A stretch of DNA of 64,000 nucleotides from Kosakonia oryzendophytica (GCF_900094925.1 NZ_FMAY01000007.1:124001-188000); one strand, 5' to 3'; counted from the first letter of the stretch, positions 27,865-37,905 are shown. Translations and numbers: made by a program. Notes: generated by a model not told the origin, from the letters alone.

Positions 27865-28869
27865 CGATTATTCTCCTTAATGGTACAGCGGTGCCGCTGT
27901 CATCAGCCTTGCAGAAAACCTTAGTCGAATATCAGATGTATAGCGTGTCGCGTTTGGCATTTTGCGCTCTTCCAGATAATTTACCCGTCTGGTTATGAAC
28001 AGAAAAAAGCCGCACACATGAAAGGCGGCGTCTTTTTGCCCAACAAGTGCCGCAATAATGGTCATTCATAGGCAATTCGTTTGGATATATTGTCCACAGT
28101 CAATCTTAATTGCTGCTCCAAAACAGGCTAAAGCCTGTGTCAGGTCAATATGGCTGAATGGATTCGTTTATTCTTTCTTTATTTGGATGTAGCGTGACTT
28201 AACCATTTGGCGGTAATTGCCACCTTTGTCTGTGTATAAAGAATGTTTCAATGAGGAACAGTCACGCAGGGGACTATCTATGGAGGAAATGGCTTTCCTT
28301 TAGGTAAATATATTTCAAAAAGTATCCAGAAAATAACTGTAATAATCCAGTTATGTGACTAATCCATACTATTAATCAGGGGAATGGACTACCAGATATT
28401 GTAGTTTTTTGGCGCTCCGCTGTTTTTTAGGATTCATCCTATCTCAAAATTCACGCTATCCACTACCGTTAACTCATTAGAAATATCTATTAATTATCAT
28501 AATGTTATAAGTTGCTTTCTATACATGGTGAATTCATCCAAGAAGTTTGCTTTAGTGTGATGAACTTAAGCTAAACTCCTTCTTGGGAATAATCCTATTT
28601 TCTTGAAAAATTAAATAATACCATTTCGACAGATCGGATTTCGTATTGAATAGAATTATCTGTTCTGTAAAATCGTGTCACGATAGTCAATGAAAAGTAA
28701 TATTATTGCAGCCTTGTCTCTGACAAGACTCGTGCGGTAGCTATGCCTTTTTATTCATTATCAGAGCGTTTAGCTGGACAAGGATAAGGGTGATTCGGAG
28801 CCATCCGAATGAGTCTTTCCAAAACGCTCTTGTTTAACACAGTAATATATTTGCAATGGAAAAAACTCT
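27865..28869. other. Gene-free AT-rich junction between treA and the type VI locus
   Basis: In these 1005 nt I find no convincing coding region. Visible elements are the treA upstream region and a short GCCGC/GCGGC hairpin with A- and T-tails (28003-28035) that could terminate in either direction. A long stretch of low GC (about 28080-28860) ends at the first type VI gene. No tRNA, attachment repeat, integrase or IS fragment is apparent. The promoter of the type VI operon should be in the right half but cannot be placed with confidence. Confidence 0.6.
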
Positions 28870-29364
28870 ATGAACATGCGAATGGTATTGGCTCTTCTTT
28901 TTGTCTTCAGCGTTTCTGCCTGTAAAGCACCTCCTAAACCCGCTCCTACCGATGACACTATTGTCACCAGCGAAGTGAACGGTGTGACCCTGACTCACCG
29001 TTATGCGGTTCTCCCGCCAAAAGAGTTCGAACCCGTTAAACAAGACTATCGCGCGTTATATCCCGCGTCGCTGATGAGTACGCCAGATTTCGGCGGTAAA
29101 GTTATCCGTCAGCTGACCGCCGGAAAAACCTATGTCGTTCTGGGGCAGGTTGAACACTTCTGGTTAGCGCTGGCCGATGAAGGGCAGGAAGAGCTGATCG
29201 GTTATGTCCCGATGCGTGCGGTCGTGAAAAGTGAACTGTACGACGAAACGCTGCGTAAAGATAAAAAACGCCGTGTGATTCCGAAAAAACAAACTTGCGT
29301 CTCTGTCGATGGCAGCAGCAAGGCCTGCAAAAACGCGAACTCTGGAACCTGGATCATCGACTAA
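28870..29364 (+). CDS. SH3-like lipoprotein at start of the type VI operon
   Basis: This 164-residue predicted lipoprotein has signal MNMRMVLALLFVFSVSAC with lipobox VSAC (Cys18). The mature part carries a bacterial SH3-like stretch: STPDFGGKVIRQLTAGKTYV, then VEHFWLALADEGQEELIGYV, and ends with a basic segment (KDKKRRVIPKKQ) and two C-terminal cysteines that may form a disulfide (TCVSVDG...KACKN). It is first in the + strand operon, 24 nt before tssJ. It is probably an envelope accessory that helps anchor the apparatus to peptidoglycan, but that role is inference. Confidence 0.75.
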   Translation: MNMRMVLALLFVFSVSACKAPPKPAPTDDTIVTSEVNGVTLTHRYAVLPPKEFEPVKQDYRALYPASLMSTPDFGGKVIRQLTAGKTYVVLGQVEHFWLALADEGQEELIGYVPMRAVVKSELYDETLRKDKKRRVIPKKQTCVSVDGSSKACKNANSGTWIID

Positions 29365-29388
29365 TCCAGCTGTGACGAGCGCCAAGCT

Positions 29389-29895
29389 ATGAATAATAAC
29401 GTTGTTGTACGCCAGATTGCCCTGGTATTTTTCTTTGTGCTGGCCACCCTGGCCAGCGGTTGTGGTTCTTCTTCACACAGCGTGCCTACCAGCTATAACC
29501 TTCAGTTCAGGGCTCATCCGCAAATCAATGAGTCCGCCCCTCTTAAAGTCAGGGTGTTGCTGTTGAAATCGGATGCGACCTTTATGTCCGCCGATTTCTG
29601 GTCGCTGCAAAACAACGCAGATAGCGTACTTGGCGCCAACCTGCTGAACAGTGATGAATTCTTCCTGATGCCCGGTCAGCTTTCAAAAACGCTGAGCGGG
29701 AAAAGCGCGCCGGAAGCTCGCTACATCGGCGTGATGGCGGAATATCAGTCGCTTGACGGCAAAAAATGGCGGATGTCCTTACCTCTTCCTGTCCAGGGAG
29801 ATACTCGCTTCTACGAATTCTGGAAATCGTCGTCGGATGAGCTGGAAGCCAATATCTTCCTCGACGTCAATGGGATCCGCGTGATTACCAGATAG
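29389..29895 (+). CDS. tssJ: TssJ, type VI outer-membrane lipoprotein
   Basis: This 168-residue TssJ/Lip-type lipoprotein has a signal sequence ending in LASGC (Cys near residue 25). The mature domain has the transthyretin-like pattern of the family: YNLQFRAHPQINESAPLKVR, VLLLKSDATFMSADFWSLQN, then FFLMPGQ and ARYIGVMAEYQSLDGKKWR. TssJ anchors TssM at the outer membrane. Its position before tssK, tssL and tssM is canonical. Confidence 0.93.
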   Translation: MNNNVVVRQIALVFFFVLATLASGCGSSSHSVPTSYNLQFRAHPQINESAPLKVRVLLLKSDATFMSADFWSLQNNADSVLGANLLNSDEFFLMPGQLSKTLSGKSAPEARYIGVMAEYQSLDGKKWRMSLPLPVQGDTRFYEFWKSSSDELEANIFLDVNGIRVITR

Positions 29896-29919
29896 CGCCA
29901 GCCTTAACAGGAAAACAGT

Positions 29920-31263
29920 ATGAATAAAGCAGAAAAGGTCGTGTGGACCGAAGGTATGTTTCTGCGTCCTCATCACTTTCAGCGTGCGGAAAGCTACTTG
30001 CAACACCATATTCGTGAGTGGGGGACACTGCAACGCCCGTACCTTTGGGGCTACCTTGATATCGAACTGGATGATGCAATGCTTCGCCAGGGCTGTATTG
30101 CACTGAGCTACGCCAGCGGTCTGCTGCCGGATGGTACATTCTTCTCTTTCCATGATGCCCGCCAGGCGCCCACACCGCTTGCCATCCCTGACAACATCAG
30201 CAATGAACGTGTGGTGCTTGCGCTACCAGCTCGTCGCGGCGGTCGTGATGAAGTCATTTTCAGCGAGGAAAAAGACTCGCTGGCGCGTTATGTCACCTGG
30301 GAAAGCGAAGTGGATGACGATAACGCCCTTTCGGTGGGGCCGGCGGCCGTGCAGTTCGGACGTTTACGCCTGAAACTGATGCTGGAAAAAGATCTCAGCG
30401 CCGAATGGACAGCCATCGGCGTGGCGCATGTGCTTGAAAAACGCAATGATAACCACATTCGCCTCGACACCCGCTACATTCCGCCGATGCTGAACGCAGT
30501 AAATAATGCGCCGCTCTTCGCCATGATTAATGACTTGCAGAGCCTGCTGACCCAACGTAGTCAGCAGATCGGTCAGCGTCTGCGTCAGCCGGGCCGCTTT
30601 AATACCTCTGAAATGGTGGAATTCACGCTGTTGGCGTTGATCAACCACCACGTTGGGCTGGTTGCGCATCTGAAAACGCTCCCGTCAATCCACCCGGAAG
30701 AGTTATGGCGCAGCTGGTTGGCGTTTGCCACCGAGTTGACGACCTGGACGGCCTCACGCTCGCCGGATGAGACGTTGCCAGTATATGACCATGATGACCT
30801 TGCAGGCTGCTTTAGTAAATTGCAGTTGATGCTTCGTCAGGGGCTCTCGTTGGTGATGGAAGAGCATGCGATCCAACTGCCTTTGACCGAGCGTACACAC
30901 GGGTTGAATATCGCTACGCTGCCCACAACTACCATGGCGCGGGAGTTCGGTTTTGTTCTGGCGGTAAAAGCCAGCGTGCCTGGCGAAATTCTACAAACCC
31001 ATTTCCCTGCGCAGATGAAAGTGGCACCGGTGACGAAGATCCGTGATTTGGTCCAGCTTCAGCTACCTGGTATGAAACTGCGCACCATGCCTGTTGCGCC
31101 GCCGCAAATCCCGTGGCATGCCGGTTATAACTATTTCGAGCTGGAAAAAGGCGGCGAACTCTGGAACGAAATGGAGAAATCCGGGGCTTTCGCATTGCAT
31201 CTTGCAGGTGAATTCCCGGGTCTTGATATGGAGTTTTGGGCCATCCGTAGCCCGACTGAATAA
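29920..31263 (+). CDS. tssK: TssK, type VI baseplate protein
   Basis: This 447-residue TssK is the trimeric adaptor linking the baseplate to the TssLM membrane complex. It begins MNKAEKVVWTEGMFLRPHHF, the highly conserved N-terminus (W-x-E-G-M-x-L-x-P-x-H-F). It also contains WGYLDIELDD and, toward the C-terminus, LQLPGMKLRTMPVAPPQIPW and NYFELEKGGELW, all typical. A ribosome-binding site (CAGGAAAA) lies upstream. It is complete. Confidence 0.96.
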   Translation: MNKAEKVVWTEGMFLRPHHFQRAESYLQHHIREWGTLQRPYLWGYLDIELDDAMLRQGCIALSYASGLLPDGTFFSFHDARQAPTPLAIPDNISNERVVLALPARRGGRDEVIFSEEKDSLARYVTWESEVDDDNALSVGPAAVQFGRLRLKLMLEKDLSAEWTAIGVAHVLEKRNDNHIRLDTRYIPPMLNAVNNAPLFAMINDLQSLLTQRSQQIGQRLRQPGRFNTSEMVEFTLLALINHHVGLVAHLKTLPSIHPEELWRSWLAFATELTTWTASRSPDETLPVYDHDDLAGCFSKLQLMLRQGLSLVMEEHAIQLPLTERTHGLNIATLPTTTMAREFGFVLAVKASVPGEILQTHFPAQMKVAPVTKIRDLVQLQLPGMKLRTMPVAPPQIPWHAGYNYFELEKGGELWNEMEKSGAFALHLAGEFPGLDMEFWAIRSPTE

Positions 31264-31280
31264 TACAGCGAGCATACAAT

Positions 31281-32519
31281 ATGCAGGAACAACAAGCCTC
31301 CGGCAGTGATGCCGCTCTGGCAGGAGCCAGCGGGAATAATCCTCTGGTCGCAGCGGCGAACCCGCTGCTCAATGCGATACCGCAAATCCGCCATTCGGTT
31401 TCTCATGATGATCAGGCGGGTCTGCGTCAACATTTGATTGATGAGATCCGCCGTTTTGAAGTGCGCTGCCAGCAATCTGGTCTGGCTTACGAGGTGATCG
31501 TTGGTGCGCGCTACTGTTTATGCACCGCCTTGGACGAAGCTGCAGCGCTTACGCCGTGGGGCAGCCGTGGAGTCTGGTCAGGCAGCGGCTTGCTGGTGAC
31601 GTTCCATAACGAAACATGGGGCGGCGAGAAGTTTTTCCAGTTGCTGGCGAGATTGTCGCAAAACCCCCGCGAACATATCGCTCTGCTGGAGTTGATTAAC
31701 TTCTGCCTGCTACTCGGTTTCGAAGGGCGTTACCGCGTGATGGATAATGGCCGCACGCAACTGGAAACCATTAAACAGCGCCTGTGGCAAATGATACGCG
31801 GTGTCCGCGGTAACTACCCGCCTGCGCTGTCACCGCATCCGGAAGATCAACCGGTGATGCGTAAACTGTGGCGTCCTGTTATTCCGTTATGGGCATGCGC
31901 CGGACTGGCGGGCTTCCTTGCTTGCTTGTTCTACATCGTACTGAACTGGCGCTTGGGTGACAGCACCAATCCGGTACTGGCGAAGATCTATCAGACCGCG
32001 TTGCCGGAAGCCTCCATCCAGCAGCCAGCGCAGAGTGTGCCGCCAGTGCTGAACTTGCGTGCATTCCTGCGCCCGGAAATTCAGGCAGGGCTGGTCGCGG
32101 TTCGTGACGAAGCGGATCGCAGTGTCGTGACCTTAAAAGGGGATGGCCTCTTCGCTTCAGGTTCGACCGTTGCCCGCGATAGCTATGAGCCGGTGATTGA
32201 CCGGGTTGCGCAAGCGATGAATAACGTCAGCGGCAGAGTGTTGGTGGTGGGATACAGCGATAACGTACCAATCCGCAGTGCGCGTTTTGCCTCGAATTAT
32301 GAATTGTCGCTGGAGCGTGCGCGCTCGGTGCAGTCACTGCTGCAAAAACATCTTTCGCGTCCGGAACGGGTGAAAGCGGAAGGCCGAGGGGAGATGGATC
32401 CCGTTGCGCCCAACAACAGTGCAGAAAACCGCGCTCGCAACCGTCGTGTGGAAATTACTTTGCTGGTGTCGCCGGATAACACGGCCGCCGAGCTGAACGG
32501 ACTGCCGCAAGGAAACTAA
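31281..32519 (+). CDS. tssL: TssL with C-terminal OmpA-like domain
   Basis: This 412-residue IcmH/DotU-type TssL has an N-terminal cytoplasmic domain (about 1-185) containing YCLCTALDEAAALTPWG and FHNETWGGEKFFQLL. A single transmembrane helix lies near residues 198-218 (PLWACAGLAGFLACLFYIVL). The periplasmic OmpA/MotB-type peptidoglycan-binding domain has VLVVGYSDNVPIRSARFASN, LSLERARSVQSLL and NRARNRRVEITLLV. Such 'specialised' TssL proteins carry their own cell-wall anchor. tssM starts 2 nt after the stop. Confidence 0.95.
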   Translation: MQEQQASGSDAALAGASGNNPLVAAANPLLNAIPQIRHSVSHDDQAGLRQHLIDEIRRFEVRCQQSGLAYEVIVGARYCLCTALDEAAALTPWGSRGVWSGSGLLVTFHNETWGGEKFFQLLARLSQNPREHIALLELINFCLLLGFEGRYRVMDNGRTQLETIKQRLWQMIRGVRGNYPPALSPHPEDQPVMRKLWRPVIPLWACAGLAGFLACLFYIVLNWRLGDSTNPVLAKIYQTALPEASIQQPAQSVPPVLNLRAFLRPEIQAGLVAVRDEADRSVVTLKGDGLFASGSTVARDSYEPVIDRVAQAMNNVSGRVLVVGYSDNVPIRSARFASNYELSLERARSVQSLLQKHLSRPERVKAEGRGEMDPVAPNNSAENRARNRRVEITLLVSPDNTAAELNGLPQGN

Positions 32520-32521
32520 GG

Positions 32522-35500
32522 ATGAATATGTTGCTTTCATTGCTGACTAACCGCATTTTGTGGGGTTTCCTTGGCGTAACCGGGCTGGCTGCCGTCATCT
32601 GGATGATTGGCCCGCTGCTCTCCGTTGTGGATTCCCGACCGCTGGAGTCAGAGCAAAACCGCATGATTACCATTGCGGTGATGTACCTGATTTGGGTGCA
32701 CAGCCATATTGTGCCGCGTTTGTACAACGCATGGCTCAACCGCAAGCTGATGGACAACCTGAAAAGTGAAGAGGCGAAAGATCCCACCGAGCGCAAACGC
32801 CTGACTAACGAAGATCAGGTGCTGAATGAGCGTTTCGAAGAAGCGGCTCAGGTGCTGAAAAAAGCCCACTTTAACCAGCCGGGGCAACGCGGGCTGTGGA
32901 CTCAACGCTTCAGTACGCAATATCTCTATCAACTGCCGTGGTACGTCATTATCGGCGCGCCGGGTTCAGGTAAAACCACGGCGTTGGTTAACTCCGGTTT
33001 ACAGTTCCCGCTGGCGGATCGTTTCGGTAAAACCGCGCTTCGTGGTATCGGTGGTACGCGCAACTGTGACTGGTGGTTTACCAATGAAGCCGTGTTGCTT
33101 GATACCGCAGGGCGTTATACCACCCAGGAGAGTGAGCAGGCGCAGGACGCAGGTGAATGGCTCAGGTTTTTGGGGTTGCTGCAAAAATATCGCCGTCGCC
33201 AGCCAATTAATGGTGTCATTGTCACCATCAGCATCGCCGACCTGTTGACGCAGTCGGCAGAAGCTTCCCGCGAGCAGGCGCTGAATTTGCGCCAGCGTCT
33301 GACCGAGCTACATGAACAACTGGGTATTCGCTTCCCGGTATATGTGCTGGTCACTAAGGCCGACTTGTTAAAAGGTTTCCGTGCCTATTTTGCTGGTTTT
33401 GATAAAGCGCAACGCGACCAAATCTGGGGCTTCACTTTCCCTTGGGAGAAAGCAAAGCTGGCGGATTTTGATCTGCAAGGGAGTTTTATTCAGGAATTCG
33501 CCCTGCTGCAGCAGCGTCTTGATGCTGCATTGCCCGATACGCTGTTACGTGAAAGCGATGCACAGGCGCGTGCGGAATGTTTTCTGTTCCCGCAGGAGTT
33601 TGCCGCTCTGCGTCCATTGCTGTCTGATTATCTGAACGCTATTTTCGCCCGTTCCAATTTTGAGACCGAATTCTCGCCGCGCGGTATCTACTTTGCCAGC
33701 GGAACACAGGAAGGTCTGCCATTTGACCGGGTCATGGGTGAACTGAACCGCGCGCTGTCACTGCCGCAGGGTAAATCCGGCGATAACTGGGATTCAGTCA
33801 GCAAAGATGAGCCGGTGCCTGGCGGAAAAGGGCAGAGTTTCTTTATCAAGCACCTGCTGCAAAATGTGATTTTTCAGGAAGCGGGAATTGCCGGGCAAAA
33901 TCGCTGGTGGGAGTTGCGCAGTCGTGCCGTCATCTGGTCCGGTTATGCAGCCTTGCTGGCGCTGCTGATTATTATCAGCGTGCTGTGGTTTACCAGTTAC
34001 GGCAACAACCGGGATTATCTTGATGAAGTTCAGGCGAAAGTCCCGGCGCTGGATCAGCAAATCAAGGCGTTGCGTAATCGTCAGCAGGGCGATCTGTTTG
34101 CGTTGTTACCATTGCTCAATGGTCTGTCTGAACTACCGCAAAGTGAAGCCTTTGATATCAATAACCCACCCGTCACCCGCCGTATGGGGCTGTATCGCGG
34201 TAATGATGTCGCTGATGCCTCGCAAACGCTCTACCAGAAAGCCTTACAGCAGATGTTGCTGCCGGAAGTGGCGATGCGCATTACCACCTGGCTACGCAAC
34301 GATAACGGTAGCGATGTGGAATACAGCTATGAAGCGTTGAAAGCGTACCAGATGCTGTATCAGCCGAAGCATTATGACGGCAAGTTCCTGCTCTCCTGGG
34401 TGATGCTTAATCTGCAGCGCAACTTGCCGCAAAACGTTACCAACGCACAGATTAATCAGCTTGAATGGCATCTGCGACAATTGCTGGAGCCGCAAATTCA
34501 ATCGTCGCCTTATGCCAAAGATGACGCGCTGATCGCCCGTGAACAGGCGATGATTAACCAGCAGCCGTTGTCAACGCGCGTTTATGGCCGTCTGAAACGT
34601 CTGCTGGAGCGTGACGACAACCTTAAACCGGTATCGCTGGCAACGTTGGGTGGCCCGCAAAGTGAACTGGTTTTCTCACGTAAAAGCGGTAAACCAGTCG
34701 GTGAGGGGATGCCTGGTCTCTATACGCCGGATGGCTACTGGAATGTTTTTAATGCGCAGATCGTCCCGGTCACCACCGCATTACATGAGGACGATGCCTG
34801 GGTACTGGGTTCCACCACGCAGCCGGAAGATAAGCAGCAGACCGATAATGCCGTCCGACAGCTGTATGCCCGCGACTTCATCACATTGTGGGATGGCTTC
34901 TTAAGCGATATTCAGCTTAACAACAGCGCTGACCTGAACCAGCGAATTAATACTGCGCGCCTGCTCTCTGGTAATAACTCACCGCTGCGCCGTCTGGTGA
35001 TGAACCTGAGCCAGATGCTCAAACTTACGCGTGAAGAATCTGACGACAGTAAGGACAAAGCACAAGAGAGTGGTAACCGCGGTACGCAGATGCTCGAAAC
35101 TTTGTTCAGTAATCACGACGGTGCAACTGCGGTGACCAACGCTGCGGCAAGTCAAACGCCAGAACAGCGGGTGACGGAGCACTTCGCGCCGATCATCGAA
35201 CTGGCGCAGCCGCTGGAAAAAGGCGGCAAAACCATTGTCTTTGATGATTTTCTGAAACAGGTGGATGAGTTGTATCGCTATCTTACTGCCGTCCAGGATG
35301 CCGCCAATAGCGGTATGCCACCGCCTGGCGGTGAAGCCATCAGCCGGTTACAAGCCAGCGCTGGACGTTTGCCGGGGGGACTGCAAACCATGTTCAGTAA
35401 TATGGCGGTTGGTGCGAGCAGCGATACCCAACGTCGGGATCTGGAAAATGTGCGTAAGCGCATTAGCGTCGAAGTTGGCAGTTTCTGCCGTCAGGCGATT

Positions 35501-36133
35501 GCCGGGCGCTATCCGTTGGTACGTTCCGCCAGTACAGACGTCACGCCCGACGATTTGGCACGCATGTTTGCACCAGGTACCGGGCTCATGGATGTGTTCT
35601 TCCGCGACAACCTGACAAATAAAGTCGATACCACGCAGTCCAGTTGGCGCTTTATGCCGGGTATTGATGGCAAAACCCTGCCAGGTAGCGAAGGGGTGCT
35701 GGTGCCGTTCCAGCAGGCGCAATCTATCCGCGATGCTTTCTTTGCCAACGGTAGCGCGACTCCGTCATTCCGTACTACGGTACGAACAGTGCGAATGGAT
35801 AACACTATCCTTACTATGACGCTGGATGTCGATGGTCAGATCTTGCGTTACAGCCACGGTCCGCAGGCAGTTCAGGTCGTGAGCTGGCCTGGTACTGGCG
35901 GAACCAATCAGGTGCGTATGCAATTAGGCCTGACCAACGGCACTACCGCGACGCTGGTCACGAATGGGGCCTGGGCATTGAATCGCTTCTTTGATAAAGC
36001 GCGCGTCAGCCCTGGCAGTAGCAGCCTTAGCCGCCAGGCAACATTTACGGTTGACGGGCATCAGGTCACGCTGGAGTTTGCGCCGAACAGTATCCGCAAC
36101 CCGTTCCAGCTTCCTCGCTTCGCATGTCCTTGA
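32522..36133 (+). CDS. tssM: TssM (IcmF-like) inner-membrane protein
   Basis: This 1203-residue TssM is the core of the trans-envelope channel. Two N-terminal helices occupy about residues 11-33 and 48-66, and a third about residues 468-490. Between them is the cytoplasmic NTPase-like domain with intact Walker A GAPGSGKT (145-152) and DTAGRYTTQE as a Walker B-like element. The rest is periplasmic, ending in the TssJ-binding C-terminal region (TFTVDGHQVTLEFAPNSIRN). The intact P-loop is notable because it is lost in some TssM proteins. It is complete for the family. Confidence 0.96.
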   Translation: MNMLLSLLTNRILWGFLGVTGLAAVIWMIGPLLSVVDSRPLESEQNRMITIAVMYLIWVHSHIVPRLYNAWLNRKLMDNLKSEEAKDPTERKRLTNEDQVLNERFEEAAQVLKKAHFNQPGQRGLWTQRFSTQYLYQLPWYVIIGAPGSGKTTALVNSGLQFPLADRFGKTALRGIGGTRNCDWWFTNEAVLLDTAGRYTTQESEQAQDAGEWLRFLGLLQKYRRRQPINGVIVTISIADLLTQSAEASREQALNLRQRLTELHEQLGIRFPVYVLVTKADLLKGFRAYFAGFDKAQRDQIWGFTFPWEKAKLADFDLQGSFIQEFALLQQRLDAALPDTLLRESDAQARAECFLFPQEFAALRPLLSDYLNAIFARSNFETEFSPRGIYFASGTQEGLPFDRVMGELNRALSLPQGKSGDNWDSVSKDEPVPGGKGQSFFIKHLLQNVIFQEAGIAGQNRWWELRSRAVIWSGYAALLALLIIISVLWFTSYGNNRDYLDEVQAKVPALDQQIKALRNRQQGDLFALLPLLNGLSELPQSEAFDINNPPVTRRMGLYRGNDVADASQTLYQKALQQMLLPEVAMRITTWLRNDNGSDVEYSYEALKAYQMLYQPKHYDGKFLLSWVMLNLQRNLPQNVTNAQINQLEWHLRQLLEPQIQSSPYAKDDALIAREQAMINQQPLSTRVYGRLKRLLERDDNLKPVSLATLGGPQSELVFSRKSGKPVGEGMPGLYTPDGYWNVFNAQIVPVTTALHEDDAWVLGSTTQPEDKQQTDNAVRQLYARDFITLWDGFLSDIQLNNSADLNQRINTARLLSGNNSPLRRLVMNLSQMLKLTREESDDSKDKAQESGNRGTQMLETLFSNHDGATAVTNAAASQTPEQRVTEHFAPIIELAQPLEKGGKTIVFDDFLKQVDELYRYLTAVQDAANSGMPPPGGEAISRLQASAGRLPGGLQTMFSNMAVGASSDTQRRDLENVRKRISVEVGSFCRQAIAGRYPLVRSASTDVTPDDLARMFAPGTGLMDVFFRDNLTNKVDTTQSSWRFMPGIDGKTLPGSEGVLVPFQQAQSIRDAFFANGSATPSFRTTVRTVRMDNTILTMTLDVDGQILRYSHGPQAVQVVSWPGTGGTNQVRMQLGLTNGTTATLVTNGAWALNRFFDKARVSPGSSSLSRQATFTVDGHQVTLEFAPNSIRNPFQLPRFACP

Positions 36134-36150
36134 ACTGCAAAGGAACGCCA

Positions 36151-36861
36151 ATGACTACGACTTCTGCAATTAGCTGGTATGGAAAACTGCCCAGTGCGGG
36201 CGATTTTTTACAGCGTCGTTTTCCGGACGCGCTGCAGCGTCAGTGGTCCCACTGGTTTCAGGTGGGGCTAATGACCTGGCAAAAAGAGGAACAACGCGCA
36301 AGCGACAGGCAGTTCGGTAATGCACCGATCTGGAATTTCGTTGTGCCGCCGATGCTGGGAGGCCAGCAGGTACAAATGGGCTGTTTATTACCAGGACGCG
36401 ACAGCGTCGGGCGGCAGTATCCGGTTTGTGCGCTGATGGCGATTAACCCACTGGAGTGGTCGCCGCGTCATCTGGCGCAGGCGGGTGACTGGTATCAGCA
36501 ACTTGGGCGGACCTTATTGCATGCCGTACGCAATGGTTACTCCCCGGAGCAGCTTGATCAGGCGTTGTTGTCGATCCCCCCAGTGCAGTTGGTGGAGCCG
36601 GAATCACGCTCGGAAATTCTGGACGTGATTGGTTACGAAGGCGATGGCGAAACGTCCATTGGTTGGCGACAAGCCGCTGAGTGTTTTGATCCGCTGCGCC
36701 AGATCAGTTTTTGGTGGACCAATCGCAGTGACGGTTACCCGCTTTACACCCATGTGCATAGCGGCAATTTTACCGGCCAGTTGTTTACGCTGTTGTTTGA
36801 TCCGGCTGGGGGTGCAAGGCCTGGACGCCACGGTCTTTACCCCCCCATGTTTGAAGAATAA
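36151..36861 (+). CDS. tagF: TagF (DUF2094), post-translational repressor
   Basis: This 236-residue TagF-family protein starts at ATG 36151 (MTTTSAISWYGKLPSAGDFL) with AAAGGAA upstream. The conserved YGKLPSAGDFLQRRFP, followed by QRQWSHWFQ and GRDSVGRQYPVCAL, is diagnostic. In Pseudomonas and Serratia TagF holds the system inactive independently of, or together with, PpkA-TagH signalling. An upstream in-frame ATG at 36124 lies inside tssM and is not used. Confidence 0.92.
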   Translation: MTTTSAISWYGKLPSAGDFLQRRFPDALQRQWSHWFQVGLMTWQKEEQRASDRQFGNAPIWNFVVPPMLGGQQVQMGCLLPGRDSVGRQYPVCALMAINPLEWSPRHLAQAGDWYQQLGRTLLHAVRNGYSPEQLDQALLSIPPVQLVEPESRSEILDVIGYEGDGETSIGWRQAAECFDPLRQISFWWTNRSDGYPLYTHVHSGNFTGQLFTLLFDPAGGARPGRHGLYPPMFEE

Positions 36862-36872
36862 GCAGGTTGCGG

Positions 36873-37886
36873 ATGACGATTGAATCTTTACTTACTCCGG
36901 TCAGTCCGGAGCAGCCTTGTGGTGAAAACCTGGAATACGACGCCGACTTTCTGGCAATGGAACAAGCCAGTCAGGGAAAGGCCGAGCAACAGTTTGGTAG
37001 CACAATCATTCCGGCTGAACCGGCAGACTGGAACCGCGTTGAGAAACTGGCCACCAGCCTGTTGGAGCGGACAAAAGATATCCGGGTGATGTTGGCGCTA
37101 ACCCATGCATGGACCCGGCGTCGCGGTCTGGAGGGGTATGCCGACGGGCTGATGCTGCTGGGCCAGGCACTGGCGCTATACTGGGATCATTTGTGGCCCT
37201 CGCTGAATGATGGCGGCGAATTTGACCCGTTCTACCGAATTAACGCGCTGGCGGCGCTGAGTGACAAATCGGACCTTACCGCCACATTGCGACAGGCCAC
37301 TTTGCTGCGCAGTAATGGTGATGAGCTGAACGTGCGTGATGCGCAGGCGTTGTTGGACGGAAGCAAAACCGAATGTGCGGGCTATCCGGGCGGCCGGGTG
37401 CGTCTGATTGATGAGCTAACGCGTGGCGGTCAACCGGGCATTGAAGCTATCGGGCAAATCGAAGGGCGTTTGCAAACGATCCGTTCATGGCTTCTGGAAC
37501 AACTTGGCGAAAGCGGGGTGCCGGAAATGGAGCAATTACTGAAAACCGTCGGGATCATTGCTGGCGTTAGCCGTGCCCCCCATAGCGACGCATTACAAGA
37601 AACGCAGGAACAACCGGCGCAAACACAGAGTGAGCCGCGCCCTGTTGCCACTCCACTGCCCGCGATGGCGGACTGGCGTAGTGCGCAAGTGACTACGCGG
37701 GCGGATGCGCAACTGATGCTGGAAAAAGTGAAGCAGTATTTCACCCAGCATGAGCCGAGTCACCCCGCGCCGTTAATGATTGACCGCGTGCAGCGGTTAA
37801 TCGAACTGGATTTTATGGAGATTATTCGCGATCTGGCGCCCGATGGCGTGAATCAATTGCAAAACATCTTTGGGCGTCAGGACTGA
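36873..37886 (+). CDS. tssA: TssA, sheath/baseplate assembly cap protein
   Basis: This 337-residue TssA starts at ATG 36873. The N-terminal ImpA-type domain carries SLLTPVSPEQPCGENLEYDA and DWNRVEKLATSLLERTKDIR and contains LALYWDHLWPSLNDGGEFDP, the family signature. A Gln/Pro-rich linker (about 228-255) precedes a C-terminal domain ending MEIIRDLAPDGVNQLQNIFG. TssA nucleates or caps tail polymerisation. The stop is followed by a GC hairpin before tssB. Confidence 0.93.
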   Translation: MTIESLLTPVSPEQPCGENLEYDADFLAMEQASQGKAEQQFGSTIIPAEPADWNRVEKLATSLLERTKDIRVMLALTHAWTRRRGLEGYADGLMLLGQALALYWDHLWPSLNDGGEFDPFYRINALAALSDKSDLTATLRQATLLRSNGDELNVRDAQALLDGSKTECAGYPGGRVRLIDELTRGGQPGIEAIGQIEGRLQTIRSWLLEQLGESGVPEMEQLLKTVGIIAGVSRAPHSDALQETQEQPAQTQSEPRPVATPLPAMADWRSAQVTTRADAQLMLEKVKQYFTQHEPSHPAPLMIDRVQRLIELDFMEIIRDLAPDGVNQLQNIFGRQD

Positions 37887-37905
37887 CGCGTACCGCGTTA
37901 TGACC

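Noticed and set aside
27877-28065. Minus-strand ORF of 62 aa upstream of treA
   Set aside because: It spans a hairpin and the treA promoter region, with no convincing ribosome-binding site. A leader peptide cannot be supported.
27865-28869. Island attachment site, tRNA or insertion sequence at the type VI junction
   Set aside because: I looked for tRNA-like sequence, direct repeats and transposase fragments and saw none.
32522-36133. Possible degenerate P-loop in TssM
   Set aside because: The Walker A motif GAPGSGKT is intact, so there is no sign of NTPase loss.
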